Positions 1-5,632 of a stretch of DNA of 8,740 bases are shown here, in pieces (position 1 is the first letter of the stretch; each line of letters opens with the position of its first letter). Origin of the DNA: an uncultured Campylobacter sp. (lineage in GTDB: Bacteria > Campylobacterota > Campylobacteria > Campylobacterales > Campylobacteraceae). Below the pieces are notes generated by a model that saw only the letters and a list, made by a program, of their open reading frames with translations, did no database searches and was not told the DNA's origin. The position numbers were made by a program, and so were the translations under genes. The stretch lies in contig CAAHEJ010000095.1 in assembly GCA_900772495.1 (NCBI GenBank), positions 1-8,740 on the forward strand, in the 5' to 3' direction.

Positions 1-336
1 CAAACCATAGGTGGTAGCGACCCTAAACAACTCGTGTGGCACGGGCGCAATAACACAGCTGTTTCTACCTTTCAAAATTACATTGTGTATTCAAGTAGGG
101 AGCCAGAGCAAAGAAATGTTTTCAATCTTTACTTAATGAGCACGCAAAGTGATTATATAAGACAGCTTACCGCAAATGGCAAAAATTTATTTCCTAGATT
201 TAGCTCAGATGGTGGTAGTATAGTGTTTATCAAGTATTTGGGAGAACAAACCGCACTTGGCGTTATAAGGGTAAATGCGAACAAAAGTTTTCATTATCCG
301 TTAAAACTTGGAAGAATTTTATCGATTGATTGGTAA
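1..336 (+). CDS. tolB: Tol-Pal system protein TolB, C-terminal part (5' end outside window)
   Basis: TolB is a periplasmic beta-propeller protein that works with Pal and the TolQRA inner-membrane complex to keep the outer membrane attached and drawn in during division. The reading frame is open from base 1 (codons Q-T-I-G-G-S-D-P), so only the last 111 residues are present and the stated start is the window edge. The visible part has TolB/PD40-type propeller blades: a segment like SSREPEQRNVFNLYLMS followed by RQLTANGKNLFPRFSSDG and a hydrophobic SIVFIKY strand, where 'x-LT-x-NG-x-N-x-P-x-FS-x-DG' is the typical blade repeat. It ends at TAA (334-336). pal starts 66 bases downstream on the same strand, the usual order for the cluster. 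The identification rests on both blade pattern and neighbourhood. Confidence 0.93.
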   Translation, partial: QTIGGSDPKQLVWHGRNNTAVSTFQNYIVYSSREPEQRNVFNLYLMSTQSDYIRQLTANGKNLFPRFSSDGGSIVFIKYLGEQTALGVIRVNANKSFHYPLKLGRILSIDW

Positions 337-363
337 TTTAAGCTAATTTTAAGTTAAATAGGC

Positions 364-369
364 TATAAT
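364..369 (+). promoter_or_regulatory. pal: Probable sigma-70 -10 box for pal-cpoB
   Basis: A perfect TATAAT lies 33 bases before the pal ATG in an AT-rich stretch, with no convincing -35 box. This is how Campylobacter housekeeping promoters usually look. Transcription would start near 376, giving a short leader with an AAAGG ribosome site at 392-396. It implies that pal and cpoB can be transcribed independently of tolB. Confidence 0.55.
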
Positions 370-402
370 TGTGGTGCTAAAAATTTTTTAGAAAGGTCAA
401 GG

Positions 403-927
403 ATGAAGAAGATATTCTTAGTCTCAGTCGCAGTTTCTGCGATAATTCTCGGTGGATGTGCTCCTGCGGGAGAAGGTGAAGAAGTAGTCGAGGACGAAGG
501 TTTGGAGGTTGTCGAGGACGGCACTACCGACGAAACTACCGACACTATGGCTTCTGGCGGAACAGAAACTATCAGCCCAGTTACAGTTGGTAGCACTGGT
601 CCAGTTGTGTATTTCGACTTTGATAAATACAATATCAAACCAGAAATGCAAGCAGTTGTTAATGCAGGTGCTAACCTTGCAAAAGGTCAAGCTGGCAATG
701 TTCAACTTTTGGTTGAAGGACACTGCGACGAGTGGGGAACTGATGAGTATAACCAAGCACTTGGTTTGCGCAGAGCGAACTCTGTAAAGAGAGCTTTGAC
801 AAAACTTGGCTTGACATCAGGTCAAATTTCTGTTAAGAGCTACGGCGAAACAAAACGCGTTTGCACTCAAAGAACAAAAGAGTGCGATGCGAAAAACCGC
901 CGCGCTGAAATCAAAGTTGGTCTCTAA
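403..927 (+). CDS. pal: Peptidoglycan-associated lipoprotein Pal (Omp18-like)
   Basis: Pal is an outer-membrane lipoprotein that binds the diaminopimelate peptide of peptidoglycan and interacts with TolB and TolA. Residues 1-18 are a lipoprotein signal ending in the lipobox LGGC, so Cys19 would be acylated. Residues 24-48 are a strongly acidic, Thr-rich flexible linker. Residues about 68-174 are the OmpA-like domain, starting YFDFDKYNIKPEMQ and holding VEGHCDEWGTDEYNQAL; Asp109 and Arg124 match the OmpA residues that hold diaminopimelate (D271 and R286 in E. coli OmpA). Three further cysteines (108, 154, 161) lie in the exported domain; the last two sit in a CTQRTKEC-NRRAEI segment that is common in Pal. 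Length (174 aa) is normal. The ATG has AAAGG six bases upstream, and cpoB follows after seven bases. Confidence 0.97.
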   Translation: MKKIFLVSVAVSAIILGGCAPAGEGEEVVEDEGLEVVEDGTTDETTDTMASGGTETISPVTVGSTGPVVYFDFDKYNIKPEMQAVVNAGANLAKGQAGNVQLLVEGHCDEWGTDEYNQALGLRRANSVKRALTKLGLTSGQISVKSYGETKRVCTQRTKECDAKNRRAEIKVGL

Positions 928-934
928 AATTTAG

Positions 935-1795
935 ATGAGACAAGCTTTGCTCTTGGTAGCCCTTTTGGGGGCTACCCTTTCTTATGCTGAGGTTTCCGCT
1001 TTTAAGGCGGGAAATATCAACAGCAGTTCACCTTATGGTTTAACCCCAAACGAAAAGCTACTCAAAGACAAGCTCGATGAGCTTAATGGCAATTTTTTAC
1101 AAGTAAATTCAGCTCTTGATTCTACGAACGAAAGAGTAGAAGGCTTACAAAGCACTTTTGAAGGTATAAATTCACAATATAACGAATCAAACGAAAAAAT
1201 AGCTCGATTTGAGCAACAACTTGCAACAATGGAAGAAGATTTAAAAAAGGCAAACTCATCATTACGAGCGATGCGAAACGAAAACAAACAAATCAAACAA
1301 GCACTCAGCGAACTCACCCAGCTCATCAGCGCGTCCATAGGCAAGGATATAATGGAGCAAAACGCCACCGCACCAAGCTTTAAAGACAGCAACACCACCG
1401 CAGTAGCCAAAAAGGACGAACCAGCGTGGAAAAAAAAGGAATCCATCGAAATCCTAAACAGCGCCTTAAAAGAATTTGAAAAAAAAGAAAGCCTAGATAG
1501 TGCCAAAGAAAAATTCGAATTTCTCATCACGCGCCGCTACAAGCCTGCCCGAGCGAATTTCTACCTTGGCGAAATCGAATACAAGCAGCAAAACTACTCA
1601 GGCGCGATTGTGCTTTACCAAAAAAGCGTAGCCCTATACTCCAAAGACACCGACTATATGGCAAAGCTACTCTACCACACGGCTATCAGCTTTGACAAGG
1701 TAGGCGACACAGCGCGCGCAAACGGCTTTTATCAGGCGCTCAAAGCACAATACCCCCAAAGTGCGGAGGCAAAAGCCGCCCCAAATCGCAAATAA
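935..1795 (+). CDS. cpoB: Tol-Pal system protein CpoB/YbgF (signal peptide, coiled coil, TPR repeats)
   Basis: CpoB (YbgF) is a periplasmic protein that in E. coli binds TolA and links Tol-Pal constriction to peptidoglycan synthesis by PBP1b. Here residues 1-18 form a Sec signal peptide with likely cleavage at SYA|EV. Residues about 37-135 form a long coiled coil rich in Glu, Asn, Ser and Leu, corresponding to the trimerisation domain. Residues 136-168 are a charged low-complexity linker. Residues about 169-283 are tetratricopeptide repeats, for example ARANFYLGEIEYKQQNYSGA and AKLLYHTAISFDKVGDTARA. The coiled coil is longer than in E. coli YbgF. The ATG is only seven bases after the pal stop and has no clear Shine-Dalgarno sequence, so translation is probably coupled to pal. 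The domain order is clear; the division role is inferred from E. coli. Confidence 0.93.
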   Translation: MRQALLLVALLGATLSYAEVSAFKAGNINSSSPYGLTPNEKLLKDKLDELNGNFLQVNSALDSTNERVEGLQSTFEGINSQYNESNEKIARFEQQLATMEEDLKKANSSLRAMRNENKQIKQALSELTQLISASIGKDIMEQNATAPSFKDSNTTAVAKKDEPAWKKKESIEILNSALKEFEKKESLDSAKEKFEFLITRRYKPARANFYLGEIEYKQQNYSGAIVLYQKSVALYSKDTDYMAKLLYHTAISFDKVGDTARANGFYQALKAQYPQSAEAKAAPNRK

Positions 1796-1842
1796 ATTTA
1801 GCAAATTTACACATTTTAAGGCAAACATTAAATTTTAAAGGG

Positions 1843-1848
1843 TAAAAT
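1843..1848 (+). promoter_or_regulatory. slyD: Possible -10 box for slyD
   Basis: TAAAAT occurs in the 108-base AT-rich gap between cpoB and slyD, 55 bases before the slyD ATG, in the context AAGGGTAAAATAAC. It differs from TATAAT at one position and has no visible -35 box. The ribosome site of slyD (AAAAGGA, 1891-1897) lies at normal distance from the ATG. The assignment is an inference from position and composition. Confidence 0.4.
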
Positions 1849-1903
1849 AACTCTTTTAAAGTCAAAATTCAAAATTTGGCGAAATTCAACAAAAGGACAC
1901 ACA

Positions 1904-2464
1904 ATGGCGATAGCGAAAAATTCAGTCGTTTCTATGTATTATGAGCTTAAAGACGCGAGCAGCGGGGAGCTTTTGGAGAGCAACACCCACGCCGAACCTT
2001 TATCTTTCATACTTGGCAAGGGGCAGATTTTGGACGGACTTGAAAGCGAGATTGCGAAACTTGACTGCCCAAGCAACGCAGATGTCATCATCAAAAAGGA
2101 CAAGGCTTTGGGTGATTATGATGAGAGTGCGGTGCAAACCCTGCCCAAAGAGCAGTTTGCGGGCATCGACTTAAAGGTTGGTATGGAGCTTTTTGGCGAG
2201 GGCGAGGACGGGGCTACCGTGCGCGTGAGCGTCAAGGACATAGGCGATGAGAGCGTTACGATTGATTACAATCACCCTTACGCTGGGCGCGACTTGCTTT
2301 TTAGCCTAAATTTACTTGATGCTCGTCCAGCTACTGAAGATGAAATTCTTACAGGCATAGTCGCAGGCTCACATAGTTGCGGTTGCGGACACGGCGAAGG
2401 ACATCATCACGGACACGGAGGCGGCGGGTGCTGCGGTGGTGGCGGTGGTTGCGGCTGCCATTAA
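1904..2464 (+). CDS. slyD: SlyD-type FKBP peptidyl-prolyl isomerase with His/Cys/Gly-rich metal-binding tail
   Basis: SlyD proteins are cytoplasmic prolyl isomerases and chaperones; in E. coli SlyD also binds nickel and helps mature [NiFe] hydrogenase. Residues 1-65 give the first half of the FKBP fold (VVSMYYELKDASSGELLES, then PLSFILGKGQILDGLE). An insert-in-flap chaperone domain follows (about 66-120, with LGDYDE and LPKEQFAG). The FKBP fold closes with the signature NHPYAGRDL at 123-131. Residues 156-186 are a tail with seven His and six Cys spaced by Gly, including CGCGHGEGHHHGHG and a final CGCH. Length (186 aa) is normal. AAAAGGA at 1891-1897 fixes the ATG start. Campylobacter has nickel enzymes such as the uptake hydrogenase, so nickel delivery is a reasonable inference. 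Confidence 0.96.
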   Translation: MAIAKNSVVSMYYELKDASSGELLESNTHAEPLSFILGKGQILDGLESEIAKLDCPSNADVIIKKDKALGDYDESAVQTLPKEQFAGIDLKVGMELFGEGEDGATVRVSVKDIGDESVTIDYNHPYAGRDLLFSLNLLDARPATEDEILTGIVAGSHSCGCGHGEGHHHGHGGGGCCGGGGGCGCH

Positions 2465-2482
2465 AAATAAATACAAAACACA

Positions 2483-2516
2483 AAGGCGTTGAGGGCTATT
2501 TTTCCCTAAACGCCTT
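2483..2516 (+). terminator. Hairpin between slyD and fabD (terminator or attenuator without clear U-tract)
   Basis: The arms AAGGCGTT (2483-2490) and AACGCCTT (2509-2516) pair perfectly. After one G/A mismatch, AGGG pairs with CCCT, leaving the eight-base loop CTATTTTT. On the + strand the stem is followed by AATCCAACAAAAG, which lacks a run of T, so this is not a canonical Rho-independent terminator for slyD. The opposite strand does have T-rich sequence after the stem. It lies 19 bases after the slyD stop and ends 22 bases before the fabD ATG, so it could reduce read-through or protect the slyD mRNA 3' end. Confidence 0.5.
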
Positions 2517-2538
2517 AATCCAACAAAAGTGAAACACA

Positions 2539-3459
2539 ATGAAAACAGCATTTATCTTTACAGGACAAGGCTCGCAAAAAGTCGGTATGGGGTGTGAGTT
2601 TTACGAGGCTTGCAAGGACGCCAAAGAGCTTTTAGAGCAAGCCAGCGATGAGTGTAAAATAAACTTTAAACGCTTGCTTTTTGAGGAAAATGAGGACTTA
2701 AACAAAAGCGAATTCACCCAGCCAGCCATCGTGCTTGCGAGTTTGATGAGCTATCTTTTCATAAAGCAAGAAAGCGACTTAAAAGCTGAATTTGCGCTTG
2801 GGCATTCTTTGGGCGAGTTTAGCGCACTAGCCGCGCAAGGGGGCTTTGAGCTTGTTAAGGTGCTTGAACTTGTGAATTTTCGGGGCAAATTTATGCAAGA
2901 AGATTGCGCGCAAGTTCCAGCGGGTATGATGGTGGTTTTAGGGCTTGAAGATAGCGTTGTGGAGAGCATTTGCAAAGATGCTCAAAGCAAGGGCAAGCAA
3001 ATTTACGCTGCAAACTACAACTGCGATGGGCAAATAGTCGTTGCGGGCTTAAAGCCTGATTTGAGCGAGTTTGAAACGCTGTTTAAAGAAAGGGGCGCAA
3101 AACGCGCAATGCTCTTAAATATGAGCGTTGCAAGCCACTGTCCCTTGCTTAAAAACGCAAGCGCAAGGCTTGGCGAGCTTTTAGAAAGCGCACTCAATGA
3201 AAATTTCGCCCCTGTGATTTCAAATGTGAGTGCAAAACCCTACACAAGCAAAAGTGAGGCTCTAAATTTACTCAAAGAGCAGCTCATAAAGCCTGTGCTT
3301 TACAAGCAAAGTATCGCAAACTCCCAAGATAGCGTGGATTGCTTTGTCGAATTTGGCGCAAGCATTTTAACAGGGCTTAACAAAAAAATCACCCCCAAAC
3401 CCACATACGCCATTAGCTCGCTTGCTGAGGCGCAAGAATTTTTAAAGGTTATCAAATGA
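2539..3459 (+). CDS. fabD: Malonyl-CoA:ACP transacylase FabD
   Basis: FabD moves malonyl groups from malonyl-CoA to acyl carrier protein in the cytoplasm, supplying the two-carbon units of type II fatty acid synthesis. The N-terminal GQGSQ loop is at residues 9-13. The nucleophile elbow GHSLGE is at 88-93 with catalytic Ser90. Arg115 (in NFRGKFMQ) is at the place of the malonate-binding Arg. His200 (in MSVASHCPL) completes the Ser-His pair. Length (306 aa) fits the family. The ATG is preceded only by a weak AAAAGTGA ribosome site. The stop overlaps the mtnN start in ATGA (3456-3459), so the genes are translationally coupled. fabD stands apart from other fatty-acid genes here, as in C. jejuni. 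Confidence 0.97.
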   Translation: MKTAFIFTGQGSQKVGMGCEFYEACKDAKELLEQASDECKINFKRLLFEENEDLNKSEFTQPAIVLASLMSYLFIKQESDLKAEFALGHSLGEFSALAAQGGFELVKVLELVNFRGKFMQEDCAQVPAGMMVVLGLEDSVVESICKDAQSKGKQIYAANYNCDGQIVVAGLKPDLSEFETLFKERGAKRAMLLNMSVASHCPLLKNASARLGELLESALNENFAPVISNVSAKPYTSKSEALNLLKEQLIKPVLYKQSIANSQDSVDCFVEFGASILTGLNKKITPKPTYAISSLAEAQEFLKVIK

Positions 3460-4139
3460 AAATAGGCATTTTGGGCGCGATGGAAGAAGAAATCACTCCA
3501 TTGCTTGAAATTTTAAAGGATTACAAAGAAATCAAATACGCTAACAACAGCTATTATTTAGCGAATTTTGAGCGACACGAGCTGATTTTAGCCTACTCTA
3601 AAATCGGCAAGGTAAATTCCACTTTAAGCGCGGCGGTGATGATAGAAAAATTTGGCGCGCAGGTTTTGCTTTTCACAGGCGTGGCTGGTGCGCTCAAAAG
3701 CCTTAAAATAGGCGATTTACTCGTAGCCACAAAGCTTTGTCAGTATGATTTGGACATCACAGCCTTTGGACACCCGCTTGGCTTTGTGCCGGGCAATGAA
3801 ATTTTCATCAAAACGGACGAAAAGCTAAACGAACTTGCTAAACAAGTAGCCAGCGAGCTTGGCAAAAAGCTCGCCTTTGGCACTATCGCCACGGGAGATG
3901 AGTTTATTTGCGATGAGGGCAAAAAGAGCAAAATCGTGCAGGTTTTTGATGCAGAAGCTTGCGAAATGGAGGGCGCAAGCGTGGCGCTTGTGTGCGATGC
4001 GCTTAAAATCCCTTGTTTTGTGCTTCGCGCGATGAGCGATGAAGCAGGCGAAAAGGCTGAATTTGACTTTGATGAATTTGTGGTAAATTCGGCTAAAATT
4101 TCGGCTGAATTTGTGCTGAAAATGTGTGAAAAACTATGA
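3456..4139 (+). CDS. mtnN: 5'-methylthioadenosine/S-adenosylhomocysteine/aminofutalosine nucleosidase (MTAN, Pfs)
   Basis: The enzyme cuts adenine from methylthioadenosine and S-adenosylhomocysteine. In Helicobacter and Campylobacter the same enzyme also hydrolyses 6-amino-6-deoxyfutalosine, a step in menaquinone synthesis. The protein starts MKIGILGAMEEEI with the catalytic-acid Glu12. FTGVAGAL lies at about 73-80. ACEMEGASVA gives the substrate-binding Met171-Glu172 pair. MSDEAGE carries Asp195, matching the proton donor Asp197 of E. coli MTAN. Length (227 aa) is typical. The ATG overlaps the fabD stop by four bases, and the stop overlaps the next start by four bases. Expression is therefore probably tied to fabD through coupling. 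An additional role in autoinducer-2 precursor formation applies only if the genome has luxS. Confidence 0.96.
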   Translation: MKIGILGAMEEEITPLLEILKDYKEIKYANNSYYLANFERHELILAYSKIGKVNSTLSAAVMIEKFGAQVLLFTGVAGALKSLKIGDLLVATKLCQYDLDITAFGHPLGFVPGNEIFIKTDEKLNELAKQVASELGKKLAFGTIATGDEFICDEGKKSKIVQVFDAEACEMEGASVALVCDALKIPCFVLRAMSDEAGEKAEFDFDEFVVNSAKISAEFVLKMCEKL

Positions 4140-4888
4140 TAAATTTAAGCAAAAGGCTCATCAGACAAGTAGCGCAAGCAAACGCTCGCTTTTCGCTCAT
4201 CGAAAATGGAGACAGAGTTTTGCTAGGATTAAGCGGGGGCAAGGACTCGCTAGCCTTAGCGCACTTGCTTTGCAGAATGCAAGCGCACGCGCCCTTTAAA
4301 TTCACGCTTAAAGCCGTAACTTTAAGCTATGGAATGGGCGAGGACTACTCACACTTGCACGCTCACTGCGAGGCGCACGGCATAGAACACGAAGTGATAA
4401 ATTCAAACATTTATGAGATTTCAGGCGACACCATACGCGAAAATTCAAGCTTTTGCAGCTATTTTTCAAGAATGCGGCGCGGGGCTTTATACACCTACGC
4501 CCTTGAAAATGGCTTTAACAAACTTGCCATCGCCCATCATTTAGACGATGCAGCGGAAAGTTTTATGATGAATTTTATCCACAACGGCGCACTTCGCACA
4601 CTTGCGCCCATTTACACAAGCAAACGCGGCGTAACTGTCATTCGCCCGCTCATTTTCGTGCGCGAAAGACAGCTTAAAGATAACGCCACAGCAAACAACT
4701 TGCAAGTCATAGGCAACGAATTTTGCCCTGGTATGAGGCTGAGCGAAAAAAATGTCAAATTTCCCCACGCCAGAGAAGAAGCCAAAGGCGTTTTAGCAGA
4801 GCTTGAAAAGGACAACCCAAAACTTTTTACCAGCCTTAAAAAAGCCTTTGAAAATATCCACACAAGCAGTTTTTGGCAAAGGGCTTGA
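4136..4888 (+). CDS. TtcA/TilS-superfamily PP-loop ATPase, probable tRNA-modifying enzyme with altered CxxC
   Basis: This is a PP-loop ATP pyrophosphatase of the TtcA group; E. coli TtcA makes 2-thiocytidine at tRNA position 32 using a [4Fe-4S] cluster. The ATP-binding motif SGGKDS is at residues 33-38. Also TtcA-like are the block SRMRRGALYTYA (111-122), the AIAHHLDDAAE helix (131-141) and the segment VIRPLIFVRERQL (168-180). E. coli TtcA binds its cluster with Cys122, Cys125 and Cys222. Here Cys107 and Cys197 match the first and third, but the second position is Phe110 (C-S-Y-F). The protein is shorter at the C-terminus than E. coli TtcA. The ATG overlaps the mtnN stop (ATGA). It may be a divergent TtcA with another cluster ligand or another tRNA modifier. 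The superfamily is certain; the exact reaction is not. Confidence 0.85.
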   Translation: MINLSKRLIRQVAQANARFSLIENGDRVLLGLSGGKDSLALAHLLCRMQAHAPFKFTLKAVTLSYGMGEDYSHLHAHCEAHGIEHEVINSNIYEISGDTIRENSSFCSYFSRMRRGALYTYALENGFNKLAIAHHLDDAAESFMMNFIHNGALRTLAPIYTSKRGVTVIRPLIFVRERQLKDNATANNLQVIGNEFCPGMRLSEKNVKFPHAREEAKGVLAELEKDNPKLFTSLKKAFENIHTSSFWQRA

Positions 4889-4907
4889 ATTTGTTTGAAT
4901 TTTTGGT

Positions 4908-4913
4908 TATAAA
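4908..4913 (+). promoter_or_regulatory. Possible -10 box in the spacer before the hydrolase gene
   Basis: TATAAA follows a T-rich run (TTTTTGGT) in the 181-base gap after the TtcA-like gene. A start near 4920 would produce a leader of about 150 bases containing the long stem-loop at 4947-5036. This is a position-based inference only. Confidence 0.35.
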
Positions 4914-4946
4914 TTTTTTATGTGAATAAAAAAAGACAAAGGCGCA

Positions 4947-5036
4947 GGATTTTGAGCGGATTGTTGGGGTTATGAGGCTTTGAGCGAGCGTAGCGCACTT
5001 ATGTGAGCGAAGCAAAAAGCAAACTCCCCAAAATCC
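4947..5036 (+). repeat. Long imperfect inverted repeat in the leader/spacer before the hydrolase gene
   Basis: The outer arms GGATTTTG (4947-4954) and CAAAATCC (5029-5036) are perfectly complementary. Inside them TTGGGG (4964-4969) can pair with CCCCAA (5026-5031), overlapping and so competing with the outer stem. GCTTT (4977-4981) pairs with AAAGC (5016-5020). The loop contains two TGAGCG words (4981-4986 and 5004-5009) and a CAC-TTAT-GTG mini-hairpin. The overlapping pairings mean two mutually exclusive folds are possible, as in an attenuator, but no function can be shown from sequence alone. The core GCTTTGAGCGAGC resembles units in the repeat cluster near 8590-8646. Confidence 0.5.
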
Positions 5037-5069
5037 ACCAAAAGACAAGCCATTAGATAAGGAGAAAAA

Positions 5070-5582
5070 ATGAAAAAAGCCCTTGTGGTAGTTGATTTTC
5101 AAAACGACTTCATAGACGGCGCGCTTGGCTTTGAAAAAGCCCACGCCCTAAAAGAGCGCGTTTTAAAGCTAGTAAGCGAGTTTGAGGGCGATTTGCTCTT
5201 TACCTTTGACACGCACGGCAAGGATTATCTTGCCACAAAAGAGGGGCAAAACCTGCCCGTGCCGCACTGCATCAAGGGCGAATCTGGCTGGCAAATGGGC
5301 GCGGAATTTGAACCTTTTTTGCAAAAAGCGACAAGGGTTTTTGAAAAGGGCTGTTTTGGGAGTTTAGAACTAGCCGAGTTTTTAAGGCAGAAGCGATACG
5401 AGCAAGTCGAATTTTGCGGGCTTGTCTCTCACATTTGCGTTTTTCACAACGCTATTTTAGCCTTTAACGCCCTGCCAAATGCTAAACTCATCTTGCACCA
5501 AAACGCCACAGCAAGCTTTGATGAAGCCTTGCAAAACCACGCCTTTGAGCTTTTAAAAGCCTTTTGGGTAGAGCTTGTTTGA
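5070..5582 (+). CDS. Isochorismatase-family cysteine hydrolase, nicotinamidase-like
   Basis: Members of this family hydrolyse amides or vinyl ethers with an Asp-Lys-Cys triad; nicotinamidase turns nicotinamide into nicotinate for NAD salvage. The triad is visible: Asp9 in VVVDFQNDF, Lys93 in FEKGCFGS and Cys123 in GLVSHICVFHNA, where the family normally has G-x-x-(T/S)-x-x-C-V. Asp47 and His49 (FDTHG) and His66 (VPHCIKG) match the places of nicotinamidase metal ligands, which favours a PncA-like enzyme over a metal-free isochorismatase. It is short (170 aa) compared with most PncA proteins. AAGGAG at 5059-5064 lies five bases before the ATG, a strong site. It seems to be a single-gene unit between the structured spacer and a convergent terminator. 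The substrate is not certain. Confidence 0.75.
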   Translation: MKKALVVVDFQNDFIDGALGFEKAHALKERVLKLVSEFEGDLLFTFDTHGKDYLATKEGQNLPVPHCIKGESGWQMGAEFEPFLQKATRVFEKGCFGSLELAEFLRQKRYEQVEFCGLVSHICVFHNAILAFNALPNAKLILHQNATASFDEALQNHAFELLKAFWVELV

Positions 5583-5629
5583 GTAAATTTAGCCCAAAGT
5601 GCAAATTTAAGCCTTTGCGTTAAATTTAC
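5583..5629. terminator. Symmetrical stem-loop between convergent genes, probable bidirectional terminator
   Basis: GTAAATTTA (5583-5591) pairs perfectly with TAAATTTAC (5621-5629). The stem continues with a G-T wobble, a C-G pair, one mismatch and CAAAG/CTTTG (5595-5599 with 5613-5617), leaving a 13-base loop. It begins right after the hydrolase stop and ends three bases before the queH stop codon, so it can serve both genes. The stem is AT-rich rather than GC-rich, so efficiency is uncertain. Confidence 0.6.
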
Positions 5630-5632
5630 ACC

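Noticed and set aside
1033..1530. Long open frame on the - strand inside cpoB
   Set aside because: It is the antisense shadow of the coiled-coil region: Ser/Phe/Leu-rich, no ribosome site, no recognisable motif, and overlaps a convincing gene completely.
1793..1809. Perfect inverted repeat TAAATTT-AGC-AAATTTA right at the cpoB stop, considered as a terminator
   Set aside because: The stem is made only of A and T with a three-base loop, and AAATTTA is very frequent in this genome's spacers, so it is probably compositional.
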